A stretch of DNA of 64,000 nt from Bacteroidota bacterium (GCA_016713765.1 JADJON010000003.1:372001-436000), one strand, 5' to 3'. Shown: positions 9,655-19,772, counted from the stretch's first letter. The notes: a model not told the origin generated them from the letters alone. Numbers and translations are program-made.

Positions 9655-10446
9655 TTAGTTCTTACGCTGTCCGCCACGTCCGCCTTGTCCTCCGCGGCCG
9701 CCACGGTCACCACCGCGTCCACCCCGTCCTCCACGATCTCCACGGTCACGACCGGTTGCGGTCAGACCCTTGGGAGCCGGCGAAGATGCGCCTGAACCGA
9801 TGTTCGGAGAGAGATCACGCTTGCCATAGATCTCGCCTTTGCAGATCCACACTTTCGCGCCGATCTTTCCATACGAGGTCTGTGCTTCCGCGATAGCGAA
9901 GTCGATATCGGCACGGAAGGTGTGCAGCGGAATACGACCGTCCTTGTACTGCTCGGTACGTGCGATTTCAGCACCGCCCAGACGACCGGCTACCATGACA
10001 CGGACACCCTCGGCGCCCATGCGCATCGTCGACGCGATGGCCATCTTGGCTGCGCGACGGAACGAGATACGGGCCTCGATCTGACGACAGATGCTGTCGG
10101 CAACCAGCTGCGCATCCAGTTCAGGACGCTTGATCTCAAAGATGTTGATCTGGACGTCCTTCTTGGTGAGCTTCTTCAACTCTTCCTTCAGTTTGTCCAC
10201 TTCCTGACCACCTTTACCGATCACGATACCCGGACGTGCCGTGTGGATCGTTACGGTGATGAGCTTCAGGGTACGCTCGATCACGATCTTGGCAACGCCG
10301 CCTTTGGATAGGCGTGCAAGGAGGTATTTACGGATCTTCTCGTCCTCTACCAGCTTGTCAGCATACTTCTTGCCGCCAAACCAGTTGGAGTCCCAACCGC
10401 GGATGATCCCCAGACGGTTGCCGATCGGATTTGCCTTTTGTCCCAT
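9655..10446 (-). CDS. rpsC: Small-subunit ribosomal protein S3 with an RGG-rich tail
   Basis: S3 lines the mRNA entry channel. The 263-residue protein begins [20 protein letters not shown]. It has the KH-type domain with [15 protein letters not shown] segment [20 protein letters not shown] (about 70-90), and the S3 C-terminal domain ([37 protein letters not shown]). The last about 35 residues form a tail of repeated Arg-Gly-Gly units ending GGRGGQRKN. The core family needs only about 210-220 residues, so the tail is an addition. Confidence 0.97.
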   Translation of the reverse strand: MGQKANPIGNRLGIIRGWDSNWFGGKKYADKLVEDEKIRKYLLARLSKGGVAKIVIERTLKLITVTIHTARPGIVIGKGGQEVDKLKEELKKLTKKDVQINIFEIKRPELDAQLVADSICRQIEARISFRRAAKMAIASTMRMGAEGVRVMVAGRLGGAEIARTEQYKDGRIPLHTFRADIDFAIAEAQTSYGKIGAKVWICKGEIYGKRDLSPNIGSGASSPAPKGLTATGRDRGDRGGRGGRGGDRGGRGGQGGRGGQRKN

Positions 10447-10507
10447 GAGTTGTTTCTTCAGACGCTTCGCTGTTGGAAGCGGATTATCGTGATGATGGTT
10501 TTACGAA

Positions 10508-10942
10508 TTAGGCTGCTTCTTCCTGTTGCTTCTTACCCTTTGCCGGCGCCGCAACCATGCGGTCCAGGATAATGGTCACGTGGTTCGAACGCTTGCGTAC
10601 ACGGTAGCCGCGACCCTGCGGGGCCGGACGAAGACGCTTCAACATACGGGCGCTGTCCACCTGTACCATCTTGACGCAAACGGTACCCTCGTCGATCTTG
10701 TCGCCGGTCTTGGCTTCCCAGTTTGCAATGGCCGATTGCAACAGCTTTTCCAGGCGGGCTGCAGGCGCCTTCGCGTTATAACGCAGGATGTTCATCGCCT
10801 GCATCACTTCTTTTCCACGGATCAGGTCCGCTACGATGCGCATCTTGCGCGGAGACGTCGGCACATTCACCAGGCGGGCGATGGCCGTGCTCTTCATCAC
10901 TTCTTTGCGCTTATCAGCGGATTCACGTTTTCTTACTCCCAT
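10508..10942 (-). CDS. rplV: Large-subunit ribosomal protein L22
   Basis: L22 lines the polypeptide exit tunnel with its long beta hairpin. The 144-residue protein has NVPTSPRKMRIVADLIRGKE near the N-terminus. The hairpin region MLKRLRPAPQGRGYRVRKRS is near residue 100, followed by VTIILDRMV. The N-terminus (MGVRKRESADKRKEV) and the Lys/Gln/Glu/Ala-rich C-terminus are somewhat longer than minimal. Start at the ATG 10940-10942. Confidence 0.96.
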   Translation of the reverse strand: MGVRKRESADKRKEVMKSTAIARLVNVPTSPRKMRIVADLIRGKEVMQAMNILRYNAKAPAARLEKLLQSAIANWEAKTGDKIDEGTVCVKMVQVDSARMLKRLRPAPQGRGYRVRKRSNHVTIILDRMVAAPAKGKKQQEEAA

Positions 10943-10968
10943 GACGTATCAGGATCGTTAATGAGGGT

Positions 10969-11247
10969 TTATTTCTTGTCGTCCTTACGGTTTCCGCTAT
11001 GACCACGGTAGGTGCGGGTCGGAGCGAATTCACCGAGTTTGTGACCCACCATGTTTTCCGTCACATACACCGGGATGAACTTGTTCCCGTTGTGAACCGC
11101 GAAGGTGTGACCGACGAATTCCGGTGCGATCATCGAAGCACGTGACCAGGTCTTGATCACCGTCTTCTTCTTGCTTTCATTCATCTTCGTCACCTTCTGT
11201 TCGAGGTAATGAGCGATGTAAGGACCTTTCTTAAGCGAACGAGCCAT
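10969..11247 (-). CDS. rpsS: Small-subunit ribosomal protein S19
   Basis: S19 lies in the 30S head and forms bridges to the 50S subunit. The 92-residue protein begins [19 protein letters not shown]. The segment [20 protein letters not shown] is followed by [20 protein letters not shown], all hallmark. Normal length and place between rplB and rplV. Confidence 0.98.
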   Translation of the reverse strand: MARSLKKGPYIAHYLEQKVTKMNESKKKTVIKTWSRASMIAPEFVGHTFAVHNGNKFIPVYVTENMVGHKLGEFAPTRTYRGHSGNRKDDKK

Positions 11248-11305
11248 AGTATTGCTGTGTTGTTCGCCGCGGCTTCCCGATACTCAGGCTGCCGCCGGCA
11301 ACATA

Positions 11306-12130
11306 TTATTTCTTGCGTCTTTCGATGATGTATTTATTCGTCGGATGATTCTTGCGACGGGTCTTGCGTCCCTTCGCGTACAAGCCCTTGCGGGAGCGCG
11401 GGTGTCCACCCGAAGCGCGGCCTTCGCCACCACCCATGGGGTGATCAACCGGGTTCATGGCCACACCACGAACACGCGGACGACGACCCGCCCAACGGTT
11501 ACGGCCGGCTTTACCCAGGCTCTCTTTGTTGTGGTCCGGATTCGATACGGTACCGATCGTCGCGAGGCAGGAAGCCAGTACCTTACGGGTTTCGCCGGAA
11601 GGCATCTTGATGATGGCGTAATTACCATCGCGGGCCGCGAGCTGAGCGAATGATCCGGCGCTGCGCGCCATGACCGCTCCCTGTCCAGGACGCAACTCGA
11701 TGTTATGGATCAACGTACCCAGCGGAATGTCCTTCAGGAAAAGGGCGTTCCCGATCTCCGGGGTGGCATTGGTACCGGAAAGGACTTTCTGACCAACCTT
11801 CAGACCTACCGGCGCTACGATGTAACGCTTGTCACCGTTCTTGTAATTCACAAGAGCGATACGGGCCGTACGGTTCGGATCGTATTCAATGGTCTTGACC
11901 GTGCCTTCGATACCGTGGTTATCGCGCTTGAAATCGATCAGACGGTACATCTTGCGATGACCGCCACCGATGTAGCGCATGGTCATCTTACCGTCGCTGT
12001 TACGGCCACCGGAACGCTTGATGCGTACAACCAGTGACTGCTCCGGACGGGAAGCTGTGATATCTTCAAACGAGTCCACCGTCGTGTGACGCTGGGTCGG
12101 GGTCATCGGGCGGAGTTTCTTGACTGCCAT
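11306..12130 (-). CDS. rplB: Large-subunit ribosomal protein L2
   Basis: L2 is a core 50S protein needed for subunit association and peptidyl transfer. The 274-residue protein contains [19 protein letters not shown] and [20 protein letters not shown]. The near-universal C-terminal segment [20 protein letters not shown] carries the conserved His. It ends with a basic tail [15 protein letters not shown] ([10 protein letters not shown]). Length is normal. Confidence 0.98.
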   Translation of the reverse strand: MAVKKLRPMTPTQRHTTVDSFEDITASRPEQSLVVRIKRSGGRNSDGKMTMRYIGGGHRKMYRLIDFKRDNHGIEGTVKTIEYDPNRTARIALVNYKNGDKRYIVAPVGLKVGQKVLSGTNATPEIGNALFLKDIPLGTLIHNIELRPGQGAVMARSAGSFAQLAARDGNYAIIKMPSGETRKVLASCLATIGTVSNPDHNKESLGKAGRNRWAGRRPRVRGVAMNPVDHPMGGGEGRASGGHPRSRKGLYAKGRKTRRKNHPTNKYIIERRKK

Positions 12131-12156
12131 GATTCAGATGCTTGCTGGACTCCAGG

Positions 12157-12447
12157 TTAGATGTTACTGTAGAAATCGATGGCGTCGCCCTTCTTCAGGG
12201 TCACGACTGCCTTCTTGAACGAACCGCTGCTGCCGGATACGACTCCGGTTTTGGTGTAACGGGTCTTCGCCTTGCCGGGAGCGACCATCGTGTTCACGCT
12301 TTCAACGGTGACATTGTACATTTTCTCGACGGCCTGCTTGATCTGGATCTTGTTCGCCGTACGATCGACGAGAAAACCGTATTGACCCAGCTTCTCGCTG
12401 GTCTTCGTCATCTTCTCGGTGATGAGGGGTTTCTTCAGGACGCTCAT
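12157..12447 (-). CDS. rplW: Large-subunit ribosomal protein L23
   Basis: L23 borders the peptide-exit tunnel and is the docking site for trigger factor and SRP. The 96-residue protein begins [20 protein letters not shown] and has [20 protein letters not shown], then [20 protein letters not shown]. Normal length. Its start overlaps the rplD stop by four bases. Confidence 0.97.
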   Translation of the reverse strand: MSVLKKPLITEKMTKTSEKLGQYGFLVDRTANKIQIKQAVEKMYNVTVESVNTMVAPGKAKTRYTKTGVVSGSSGSFKKAVVTLKKGDAIDFYSNI

Positions 12448-13073
12448 GATAAGAATCGGGTTTCGAGTGCGGGAACAGAGCCCTCAACCAACACCAGGTG
12501 CTGGGCGTTGAGGACGTCGTAGGTATTCAGTTCACCGGCGGTGACCACCTTGTTGCTCTGCAGGTTGCGCGCCGACAGGTAGATGTTGTGGTCGTGTTGC
12601 GGAAGTACGACCAGAGCCTTCTTGTTCTCCAGTTGGAGATTCTTCAGGATATCCGCGTATTGCTTCGTCTTCGGCTTGTCGAAGTTGAAGTTTTCGAGGA
12701 TCGTTACGCTCTTACCCTTGGCTTTGTACGTCAGAGCCGAGAGGCACGCGAGGCGCTTCAGCTTCTTGTTCAGCTTGAAGGAATAATCGCGCGGACGAGG
12801 ACCGAATACGCGTCCACCACCCACGAAGAGCGGGGATTTCATCGAACCGGCACGGGCGCCGCCCGTACCCTTCTGACGCTTCAGTTTCTTGGTCGTGCGG
12901 GCGATCTCTGCGCGCTCCTTCGACTTGTGCGTTCCCTGGCGCTGGTTGGCGAGGTATTGCTTCACGTCGAGATAGATCGCGTGATCGTTCGGCTCGATCC
13001 CGAAGATCTGGTCGTTCAACCGGACCTTCTTGCCGGTCTCTTTACCGGCGGTGTTTACCACTACTGCTTCCAT
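12444..13073 (-). CDS. rplD: Large-subunit ribosomal protein L4
   Basis: L4 inserts a loop into the exit tunnel and in enterobacteria also represses the S10 operon. About 209 residues from the ATG at 13071-13073 ([19 protein letters not shown]). A TTG at 13088 would add five residues inside rplC and is unlikely. The tunnel loop [20 protein letters not shown] and [20 protein letters not shown] are diagnostic. It begins one base after the rplC stop and overlaps rplW by four bases. Confidence 0.96.
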   Translation of the reverse strand: MEAVVVNTAGKETGKKVRLNDQIFGIEPNDHAIYLDVKQYLANQRQGTHKSKERAEIARTTKKLKRQKGTGGARAGSMKSPLFVGGGRVFGPRPRDYSFKLNKKLKRLACLSALTYKAKGKSVTILENFNFDKPKTKQYADILKNLQLENKKALVVLPQHDHNIYLSARNLQSNKVVTAGELNTYDVLNAQHLVLVEGSVPALETRFLS

Positions 13074-13074
13074 C

Positions 13075-13692
13075 TTATTTCTCCACAATTACAATGGAAC
13101 CTTTATGTCCCGGAACAGCACCCTTCACAACGAGGATGTTCTGCTCAGGAACCACTTTTACTACCTGCAGGTTCTGCATCTTCACACGCGCTACGCCCAT
13201 GTGACCGGCAGTACGCTGGCCCGGCCATACGCGGGATGGGAACGAGGACGCTCCACGCGAACCCGGGGCACGAAGACGGTTGTGCTGACCGTGGGTCTGC
13301 ATACCGACACCGCTGAAGCCGTGACGCTTCACAACGCCCTGGAAACCGCGGCCCTTCGAGGTGCCAACGACATCCACGAAATCGCCTTCTGCAAAGAGAT
13401 CGGCTTTGATCTCGCTGCCCACTTCCGGAAGCTGTTCGAAGTGACGGAACTCCATCACGTTACGCTTCGGGCTGGTGCCTGATTTCTTGAAATGACCGGC
13501 TTCCGCCTTGGTCGTGTGCTTTTCTTTCTTGTCGCCGAAAGCCAGCTGAACAGCCGTGTAGCCGTCCTTCTCCTTGGTCTTCACCTGGGTGACGACGCAA
13601 GGACCCGCTTCAATCACGGTACACGGGATGTAAGTCCCGTCCGCGCTGAAGACGCTGGTCATTCCGATCTTCTTTCCGATGATTCCTGACAT
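13075..13692 (-). CDS. rplC: Large-subunit ribosomal protein L3
   Basis: L3 is an early 50S assembly protein reaching toward the peptidyl-transferase centre. About 205 residues from the ATG at 13690-13692 ([19 protein letters not shown]). The signature [20 protein letters not shown] is followed by the conserved loop segments [20 protein letters not shown]. It lies between rpsJ and rplD at the head of the S10 part of the cluster. Confidence 0.97.
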   Translation of the reverse strand: MSGIIGKKIGMTSVFSADGTYIPCTVIEAGPCVVTQVKTKEKDGYTAVQLAFGDKKEKHTTKAEAGHFKKSGTSPKRNVMEFRHFEQLPEVGSEIKADLFAEGDFVDVVGTSKGRGFQGVVKRHGFSGVGMQTHGQHNRLRAPGSRGASSFPSRVWPGQRTAGHMGVARVKMQNLQVVKVVPEQNILVVKGAVPGHKGSIVIVEK

Positions 13693-13755
13693 GGTGTTAG
13701 TACTGTTGTGCCAGCGGTTTGGAGCACGTTCCAAACATAGCCGTTGTTGAATTGC

Positions 13756-14064
13756 TTAGGATGCTTTGATCTCTACTTCCACACCGCTCGGAAGCTCCAG
13801 CTTCATCAACGCGTCGACGGTCTTGGCAGTCGAGTTGTAGATGTCGAGCAGGCGCTTGTATGAGCACAATTGGAACTGCTCGCGAGCCTTCTTGTTGACG
13901 TGCGGGGAACGCAGCACGGTGAAGATCTTCTTGCCGGTCGGCAGCGGAATGGGTCCGTTGACGACTGCGCCGGTGACTTTCACCGTCTTCACGATCTTCT
14001 CGGCCGATTTGTCAACCAGATTGTGATCGTAGGACTTGAGCTTAATGCGGATGCGCTGAGACAT
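13756..14064 (-). CDS. rpsJ: Small-subunit ribosomal protein S10
   Basis: S10 is a 30S head protein that also acts as the antitermination factor NusE. The 102-residue protein begins [20 protein letters not shown]. It contains [20 protein letters not shown] and [20 protein letters not shown], all hallmark. It follows fusA directly, with no tuf gene between them. Confidence 0.98.
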   Translation of the reverse strand: MSQRIRIKLKSYDHNLVDKSAEKIVKTVKVTGAVVNGPIPLPTGKKIFTVLRSPHVNKKAREQFQLCSYKRLLDIYNSTAKTVDALMKLELPSGVEVEIKAS

Positions 14065-14106
14065 GTTGAAAGAACGTTGGTAGGATATGTCTTGTTGAGG
14101 TATTGC

Positions 14107-16236
14107 TTAGTTGACTTTCTCGGCTTTAGCTTTGCCTTTCGCCTTGGCGATGACTTCCTCGGCCAGGGTACGCGGGCATTCGCTGTAGTGTGAGAACTCC
14201 ATGCTGGAGGAAGCACGACCGGAGGTGATGGTACGCAACGAGGTCACGTAACCGAACATTTCCGACAGCGGAACTTTCGCTTTGATCACCTGCGCGCCGG
14301 CACGGGTATCCATGCCTTCGAGCTGTCCACGACGCTTGTTCAAGTCGCCCATGACGTCACCCATGTACAAGTCTGGGGTAACGACTTCCACTTTCATGAT
14401 CGGCTCCATGAGGACCGGCTTCGCTTTCGCGGCGGCTTCACGATAACCCATCTTGGCGCAGATTTCGAACGAGAGTGAGTCGGAGTCGACCGCGTGGAAC
14501 GAACCGTCGTAGATCCGGACCTTCATTGACTCGAGCGGATAACCGGCAAGAACACCGGTACCCATGGCGGCATCGAATCCTTTCTGGATCGCCGGGATGA
14601 ATTCACGCGGAATAGAACCACCGGTGATCTCGTTCACGAACTGGAGGCCGGTATGACCTTTGGCCAGCCAATCGGCATCAGCCGGAGAAATCTCGAACTG
14701 GATGTCGGCGAACTTACCGCGACCACCCGTCTGCTTCTTATACGTCTCACGGTGCGAAGCACTGCCCATGATGGCTTCTTTGTAAGCCACCTGCGGTGCA
14801 CCCTGATTACATTCTACTTTGAACTCGCGCTTCAGACGGTCCACGATGATCTCCAGGTGGAGTTCACCCATACCGGAGATAACGGTCTGACCGGTCTCTT
14901 CGTCGGTGTGTACGCGGAACGTCGGATCTTCTTCGGCAAGTTTGGCAAGCGCCATACCCAGCTTGTCTACGTCGGCCTGGGTCTTCGGCTCGATGGCGAG
15001 TCCGATAACCGGGGTCGGGAAGCTCATCGATTCGAGGATGATCGGCGCGTTGACATCGCACAGCGTGTCACCGGTCTTGATTTCCTTGAAACCAACGGCA
15101 GCACCGATATCACCGGCTTCGATGAAGTCGATCGGGTTCTGCTTGTTGGCGTGCATGCGGATGATACGCGAGATACGCTCGTTCTTGCCGGTACGTGCGT
15201 TGAGCACATACGAACCTGCATCCAGGCGACCGGAATACACACGGAAGAACGCGAGACGACCTACGAACGGATCGGTCATGATCTTGAACGCAAGTGCTGC
15301 GAATTTGTCCTTCGGATCAGCCTTACGCTCTTCCTCCTGGTCGGTGTTGGGGTTGACACCCTTCACGTTCTCGATCTCGTTCGGAGCCGGGAGGTACTGG
15401 ATCACTGCGTCCAACATCGCCTGAACACCCTTGTTCTTGAAGGCGGAACCGCACATCATCGGGGTGATCTTCATGGCAATAACCGCCTTACGGATAGCCG
15501 TACGGAGCTCGTCTTCGGTGATGCTGTTCGGATCTTCGAAGAACTTCTCCATCAGGTGGTCGTCGAATTCAGCCACGGCTTCAACCAGGTTGGCGCGCCA
15601 GTGGTTCACATCGGCTTGCATGTCGACCGGGATCGGTACTACGTCGAACGTAGCGCCTTTGGTCTCTTCATGCCAGATGATGGCTTTGTTGGTGATCAGG
15701 TCGACCACGCCTTTGAACATGTCTTCGGCGCCGATCGGGAGCTGCAGGGGAACGGGATTACCGCTGAGGCGCTCTTTTACCTGAGCGACAACGTTCAAAA
15801 AGTTCGCGCCGGCACGGTCCATCTTGTTCACGAAACCGATCCGGGGAACGCGGTATTTGTTCATCTGACGCCAAACGGTCTCCGACTGGGGCTCCACACC
15901 ACCAACGGCACAGAAAAGGGCGACAGCTCCGTCGAGTACGCGCAGGGAGCGCTCTACTTCAACGGTAAAGTCAACGTGACCAGGTGTATCAATGATATTG
16001 ATCTTATACTGGTCATTCAGGTAATTCCAATAAGTCGTGGTGGCTGCGGATGTAATGGTGATACCACGCTCCTGCTCCTGAACCATCCAGTCCATGGTAG
16101 CAGCGCCTTCGTGTACCTCACCGATCTTGTGCACCTTACCGGTGTAATACAAGACACGTTCCGTAGTAGTCGTCTTCCCGGCGTCAATGTGTGCCGAGAT
16201 GCCGATGTTGCGGGTATTTGTTAGCTCTTTGCTCAT
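14107..16236 (-). CDS. fusA: Elongation factor G
   Basis: Translocase GTPase that moves tRNA-mRNA through the ribosome. 709 residues. The G domain shows [19 protein letters not shown] (G1, residues 16-34), RGITI (G2), DTPGHVDF (G3) and NKMDRAG (G4). Later domains carry the typical [20 protein letters not shown] and [20 protein letters not shown]. It ends [18 protein letters not shown]. It lies after rpsG in the str part of the cluster, separated by an unusually wide 210-base gap, and is followed by rpsJ rather than tuf. Confidence 0.98.
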   Translation of the reverse strand: MSKELTNTRNIGISAHIDAGKTTTTERVLYYTGKVHKIGEVHEGAATMDWMVQEQERGITITSAATTTYWNYLNDQYKINIIDTPGHVDFTVEVERSLRVLDGAVALFCAVGGVEPQSETVWRQMNKYRVPRIGFVNKMDRAGANFLNVVAQVKERLSGNPVPLQLPIGAEDMFKGVVDLITNKAIIWHEETKGATFDVVPIPVDMQADVNHWRANLVEAVAEFDDHLMEKFFEDPNSITEDELRTAIRKAVIAMKITPMMCGSAFKNKGVQAMLDAVIQYLPAPNEIENVKGVNPNTDQEEERKADPKDKFAALAFKIMTDPFVGRLAFFRVYSGRLDAGSYVLNARTGKNERISRIIRMHANKQNPIDFIEAGDIGAAVGFKEIKTGDTLCDVNAPIILESMSFPTPVIGLAIEPKTQADVDKLGMALAKLAEEDPTFRVHTDEETGQTVISGMGELHLEIIVDRLKREFKVECNQGAPQVAYKEAIMGSASHRETYKKQTGGRGKFADIQFEISPADADWLAKGHTGLQFVNEITGGSIPREFIPAIQKGFDAAMGTGVLAGYPLESMKVRIYDGSFHAVDSDSLSFEICAKMGYREAAAKAKPVLMEPIMKVEVVTPDLYMGDVMGDLNKRRGQLEGMDTRAGAQVIKAKVPLSEMFGYVTSLRTITSGRASSSMEFSHYSECPRTLAEEVIAKAKGKAKAEKVN

Positions 16237-16446
16237 TTGATTACTTATCCGTTAATCATAACGATAGTTGTTTCTATTCCGCGATAACCGGACACTTTGA
16301 GCGGCGCCTGCGCGCTTGTCGGAGACGTCCTCCGCTCAGTTATCCAGTCTGTTACCTTGCCATGCTGGGCAAGTCAGGGGGTTATCCCGTTAAAGAAAGA
16401 ACTATCCGAGTTGGACCGACCGTTGTCGGCCCGGGCATTCGTATTA
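16237..16446 (-). other. Intergenic spacer between rpsG and fusA with small hairpins
   Basis: This 210-base gap is the widest within the ribosomal supercluster. No reading frame with coding character was found in it. On the transcribed (minus) strand it can form short hairpins, including a six-base-pair one with arms at 16356-16361 and 16368-16373 and a five-base-pair one near 16420-16440. No TAnnTTTG box or terminator T-run was recognised. It could be an mRNA leader for fusA or a processing site; this is inference. Confidence 0.35.
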
Positions 16447-16914
16447 TCAGGCACGGAAGTGCGAGAAAGCCTTGTTGGCTTCTGCCATCCGGTGCGTGTC
16501 TTCTTTTTTCTTAACAGCTGCACCTTCACCCTTTGCAGCGGCGATGATTTCACCGGCCAGACGATCCGACATGGTCTTCTCGTTGCGCAGGCGGGAGTAG
16601 TTGATCATCCACTTGATCGAAAGACTGATGCGGCGGTCCGGACGAATTTCCGTCGGGATCTGGAAGGTAGCTCCGCCGACACGACGGCTCTTTACTTCTA
16701 CCGTCGGCATCACGTTCGCCATGGCTTTTTTCCAGGTGTCCAGTCCGTTCTCCTTCGTCTTGTCTTCTACCTTCTGGACGGCGTCGTAGAAAATGGCGAA
16801 TGCCGTGTTCTTCTTACCGGATAACATCATCATGTTCACGAAACGGGTTACTGCCGTGTCGTTGAACTTGGGATCCGGTAACAGGATGCGTTTTTTCGGT
16901 TTTGTCTTCCGCAT
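16447..16914 (-). CDS. rpsG: Small-subunit ribosomal protein S7
   Basis: S7 starts assembly of the 30S head and in enterobacteria represses the str operon. The 155-residue protein begins [19 protein letters not shown]. It contains [20 protein letters not shown] and [20 protein letters not shown], both diagnostic. It ends [15 protein letters not shown] as in the family. It lies 36 bases after rpsL. Confidence 0.98.
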   Translation of the reverse strand: MRKTKPKKRILLPDPKFNDTAVTRFVNMMMLSGKKNTAFAIFYDAVQKVEDKTKENGLDTWKKAMANVMPTVEVKSRRVGGATFQIPTEIRPDRRISLSIKWMINYSRLRNEKTMSDRLAGEIIAAAKGEGAAVKKKEDTHRMAEANKAFSHFRA

Positions 16915-16950
16915 GGGATGATGCAGCTATACGCTATTCGTTATTTCTGA

Positions 16951-17349
16951 TTACTTCTTACCTGCAGGTGCAGCACCCGGCTTCGGACGCTTGGTTCCGT
17001 ATTTCGAACGCTGCTGCTTGCGACCCTCAACACCAGCCGTGTCCAAAGAACCACGAACGATGTGGTAGCGAACACCCGGAAGATCCTTCACACGACCGCC
17101 GCGGATCAACACGATGGAGTGCTCCTGGAGGTTGTGACCCTCACCCGGGATGTAGGCCGTCACTTCATACTTGTTGGTCAGACGAACACGCGCCACCTTA
17201 CGCATGGCGGAATTCGGCTTCTTGGGAGTGGTGGTATACACGCGGGTGCAAACACCACGACGCTGCGGACACGAGGTAAGAGCAGGTGATTTACTCTTAT
17301 CGATCAATTTTTCGCGTCCCTTACGGACCAACTGTGAAATTGTCGGCAT
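16951..17349 (-). CDS. rpsL: Small-subunit ribosomal protein S12
   Basis: S12 controls decoding accuracy and is the classical streptomycin-resistance target. The 132-residue protein begins [20 protein letters not shown]. The decoding loops [20 protein letters not shown] and [20 protein letters not shown] are intact; the Lys in TPKKPNS is the residue often altered in resistant mutants and is wild type here. It is the first gene of the whole supercluster. Confidence 0.98.
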   Translation of the reverse strand: MPTISQLVRKGREKLIDKSKSPALTSCPQRRGVCTRVYTTTPKKPNSAMRKVARVRLTNKYEVTAYIPGEGHNLQEHSIVLIRGGRVKDLPGVRYHIVRGSLDTAGVEGRKQQRSKYGTKRPKPGAAPAGKK

Positions 17350-17386
17350 TCGGGTAACTGGCTTTCGGGTTAACGTTCAGTCTATT

Positions 17387-17401
17387 AGGCGCTTTTCGCC
17401 T
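17387..17401 (-). other. Small leader hairpin ahead of rpsL
   Basis: A perfect five-base-pair inverted repeat (arms 17387-17391 and 17397-17401) lies about 40 bases upstream of the rpsL ATG and just downstream of the -7 box at 17416-17423. It would sit at the 5' end of the supercluster transcript. A role in mRNA stability or in ribosomal-protein feedback is possible but not shown. Confidence 0.3.
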
Positions 17402-17415
17402 GATTTTGAGGAATG

Positions 17416-17446
17416 CAAAGGTACCACAAACTCCCTATTTACCAAA
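17416..17446 (-). promoter_or_regulatory. Bacteroidota-type promoter of the ribosomal supercluster
   Basis: On the minus strand a TTTG -33 box (17443-17446) is followed, after exactly 19 bases, by TACCTTTG (17416-17423), a full match to the TAnnTTTG -7 box of the phylum's primary sigma factor. The expected transcript start is near 17410, about 60 bases before the rpsL ATG. No other promoter of this quality was noticed between here and rpoA, so this one may serve the entire block of more than 17 kb. Confidence 0.75.
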
Positions 17447-17557
17447 TGCTGTTCATAAAATATTTCACACATTTTCACGGCTCAACACAAGGCCGCCGCT
17501 GACTGGCTACCCGGCTATCCCCCAGTCAATCTGCAAATCGCTCATTATCAATAAAAT

Positions 17558-17588
17558 AAAAAGGGCCCCGGCATGCGGAGCCCTTTTC
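17558..17588 (-). terminator. Intrinsic terminator of clpX
   Basis: Inverted repeat with arms 17559-17566 and 17580-17587 (eight base pairs, AAAAGGGC type), with further pairing inside the loop. On the minus strand it is followed by a T/A-rich run. It lies 18 bases after the clpX stop. Confidence 0.75.
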
Positions 17589-17605
17589 TGTTGATTTTCA
17601 GCTAT

Positions 17606-18847
17606 TTAAGCTACTTTCAGGCGGTTGATGTTCGCTTTGGAGAATTTCTCCTTGGCATAGGCCAAAGTGAGCGTAAATTCCTTGATTCCCTGCTTGTTAG
17701 AAGGAACTTCAAACATGGCGTCCAAAAGAATGGCTTCGCAGATTGACCGCAGGCCGCGGGCTCCCAGTTTGAATTCGAACGCTTTTTCAACAATGAAGTC
17801 AAGTACACCCTTCTCAACCGATAGGCTTACACCCTCTAATTGGAACAGTTTCTCGTATTGCTTGATGAGCGCATTCTTGGGCTCGGTCAGGATCGCCTTC
17901 AAGGCGGGCTTGTCAAGCGGATCCAGGTGGGTCAATACCGGCACGCGCCCGATCAGCTCCGGAATGAGTCCGAAGGCCTTCAGGTCGGTCGGACTGATAT
18001 ATTGAAGATAATTCGACCGGTCGATTTTTTCAGCGTCTTTGGACGATTTATAGCCGATCGCGTGCGTCTCCAAACGCCGGGCGATCTTTTTGTCAATCCC
18101 GTCAAAGGCGCCTCCACAGATGAACAGGATATTGGAGGTATCCATCGAGATCATCTTCTGCTCCGGATGCTTGCGGCCTCCTTGCGGGGGGACATTCACC
18201 ACGGAACCTTCCAGGAGTTTCAACAAGGCTTGCTGCACCCCTTCCCCGCTTACATCCCGGGTAATGGACGGATTGTCGCCTTTCCGGGCGATTTTATCGA
18301 TCTCGTCGATGTACACCACGCCCCGCTCCGCCGATGGTACGTCATAATCGGCTGCCTGCAATAAACGGGTAAGAATGCTTTCTACGTCTTCCCCGACATA
18401 GCCCGCCTCTGTCAATACGGTGGCATCCGCGATGCAGAAAGGCACATTCAGCATTTTAGCGATCGTACGGGCCAGGAGGGTCTTGCCGGTACCCGTTTCA
18501 CCGACGAGTAATATGTTCGATTTCTCGATCTCTACTTCGTCCTGCTTCTTGATCTTGCTGGAAATGCGCTTGTAGTGGTTGTAAACGGCGACGGCTAACA
18601 CCTTCTTGGCTTCGTCCTGACCGATCACGTATTGATCCAGGAACTTCTTTATTTCGACAGGTTTCAGCAGCGTGAGATGGGAATTCAGCGAAGTTTTCAA
18701 CTTGCTGTTCATCTCGTCATTCAGAATATTCTGAGCCTGCTGGATGCACTGGTCGCAAATATGACCCGTTATGCCCGCAATCAGCACATAGGTCTCACTC
18801 TTGTCCCTGCCGCAGAAGGAACATTTGATCTCTTTTGGATTCTTCAT
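17606..18847 (-). CDS. clpX: ATP-dependent Clp protease ATP-binding subunit ClpX
   Basis: AAA+ unfoldase that feeds tagged proteins to ClpP. About 413 residues from the ATG at 18845-18847 ([18 protein letters not shown]). The N-terminal C4 zinc finger (CSFC then ICDQC) is present, followed by Walker A GETGTGKT, the pore loop [10 protein letters not shown], Walker [11 protein letters not shown], and the RKH loop QGGRKHPEQ. The ClpP-docking IGF loop reads IGY here ([10 protein letters not shown]). It lies downstream of clpP but appears to have its own promoter and follows a clpP terminator. Confidence 0.97.
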   Translation of the reverse strand: MKNPKEIKCSFCGRDKSETYVLIAGITGHICDQCIQQAQNILNDEMNSKLKTSLNSHLTLLKPVEIKKFLDQYVIGQDEAKKVLAVAVYNHYKRISSKIKKQDEVEIEKSNILLVGETGTGKTLLARTIAKMLNVPFCIADATVLTEAGYVGEDVESILTRLLQAADYDVPSAERGVVYIDEIDKIARKGDNPSITRDVSGEGVQQALLKLLEGSVVNVPPQGGRKHPEQKMISMDTSNILFICGGAFDGIDKKIARRLETHAIGYKSSKDAEKIDRSNYLQYISPTDLKAFGLIPELIGRVPVLTHLDPLDKPALKAILTEPKNALIKQYEKLFQLEGVSLSVEKGVLDFIVEKAFEFKLGARGLRSICEAILLDAMFEVPSNKQGIKEFTLTLAYAKEKFSKANINRLKVA

Positions 18848-18870
18848 GTTGGATGGAGAGCCGCGAAAAA

Positions 18871-18936
18871 TTAAACGCAAGCTAAGGAATTTTGTTCGAC
18901 CGGGTCAAACAAGAACACCTTAAAACTTGCGTTTAA
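18871..18936 (-). repeat. Long inverted repeat in the clpP-clpX gap
   Basis: A perfect 11-base inverted repeat has arms at 18871-18881 (ttaaacgcaag) and 18926-18936 (cttgcgtttaa). After a small bulge it is extended by five more pairs (18883-18887 with 18918-18922). The arms overlap the clpX -7 box and the clpP terminator T-run, so the element could act as DNA (operator) or as an RNA hairpin. Its function is unknown. Confidence 0.55.
18877..18909 (-). promoter_or_regulatory. Probable clpX promoter
   Basis: TTTG (18906-18909), a 21-base spacer, then TAGCTTGC (18877-18884), a six-of-eight match to TAnnTTTG, about 30 bases before the clpX ATG. The terminator just upstream makes an own promoter plausible. 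The inverted repeat at 18871-18936 overlaps it. Confidence 0.4.
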
Positions 18937-18954
18937 AAAATGCGGTTTTACCGC
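18935..18954 (-). terminator. Intrinsic terminator of clpP
   Basis: Directly after the clpP stop the minus strand reads GCGGT-AAA-ACCGC (18942-18954) followed by a run of six T (18935-18940). The stem is short (five pairs) but GC-rich. It separates clpP from clpX. Confidence 0.6.
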
Positions 18955-19632
18955 TTATTTCTTTCGCGTCAGTACTTCATCGACCATGCCGTAAGCCTTG
19001 GCTTCTTCGGCGGTCATCCAGTAATCGCGGTCGGAATCTTTCCACACTTTCTCGTACTCCTGACCCGAATGCGAAGCGATGATCTCGTACAGTTCTTTCT
19101 TCAGCTTCTGGATCTCCCGTGCCGTGATTTCGATATCGGATGCCTGACCTTCGGCGCCGCCCAGCGGCTGGTGGATCATGATCCGGGAGTGCTTCAACGC
19201 TGCCCGCTTGCCTTTATCGCCGGCACACATCAATACCGCGGCCATCGATGCGGCCATGCCGGTGCAAATGGTACCAATGCTCGGCTGTACCAACTGCATG
19301 GTATCATAGATGCCCAAACCTGCATAAACGGATCCGCCCGGACTGTTCATGTAGATCTGAATATCCTTCTTGGCATCCACCGACTCCAGAAACAGGAGCT
19401 GCGCCTGGATGATGTTCGAAACATAATCGTTGATCCCGACGCCCAGGAAGATGATGCGATCCATCATCAGACGGGAAAAGACGTCCATCGTCGCGATGTT
19501 GAGCTGACGTTCTTCGATAATCGTCGGTGAGATATAATCGTTGCGCACAGCGGAAACAAAACTGTCGACGCTCAGGCTGCTGATGCCCTGGTGCTTGACC
19601 GCATACTTGCGGAACTCGTTGGTGTAATTCAT
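18955..19632 (-). CDS. clpP: ATP-dependent Clp protease proteolytic subunit ClpP
   Basis: Serine protease that forms the two-ring chamber degrading proteins delivered by ClpX. About 225 residues from the ATG at 19630-19632 (MNYTNEFRKYAVKHQGIS); a GTG at 19668 is a weaker alternative. The catalytic Ser129 is in TGMAASMAAV and His154 in RIMIHQPLGG; the Asp is in the segment DSDRDYWMTAEEAKAYGMVD. YMNSPGGSVYAGLGIYDTM is the oxyanion region. It sits between tig and clpX, the classic tig-clpP-clpX order. Confidence 0.97.
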   Translation of the reverse strand: MNYTNEFRKYAVKHQGISSLSVDSFVSAVRNDYISPTIIEERQLNIATMDVFSRLMMDRIIFLGVGINDYVSNIIQAQLLFLESVDAKKDIQIYMNSPGGSVYAGLGIYDTMQLVQPSIGTICTGMAASMAAVLMCAGDKGKRAALKHSRIMIHQPLGGAEGQASDIEITAREIQKLKKELYEIIASHSGQEYEKVWKDSDRDYWMTAEEAKAYGMVDEVLTRKK

Positions 19633-19688
19633 GATGTGTTCGTTACTGTTGAAAGACGGGAACTCCACGGAAATATTGCCGGGAAGTC

Positions 19689-19696
19689 CAAAATTA
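19689..19696 (-). promoter_or_regulatory. Probable clpP -7 box
   Basis: TAATTTTG on the minus strand is a full match to TAnnTTTG, about 57 bases upstream of the clpP ATG. No good TTTG was seen at the -33 position, so the call rests on the -7 box and on the upstream tig terminator. Confidence 0.4.
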
Positions 19697-19772
19697 CTGG
19701 ACGGAGCGGGGCGCTATGCCACACGATTCCGAACTTTTCAACAGCGGAAACCGATCCAGGGTTACCTGACCC

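Noticed and set aside
14653..16224. 523-codon open frame opposite fusA
   Set aside because: fusA is certain on the minus strand; the opposite frame is a shadow caused by GC-rich codon use.
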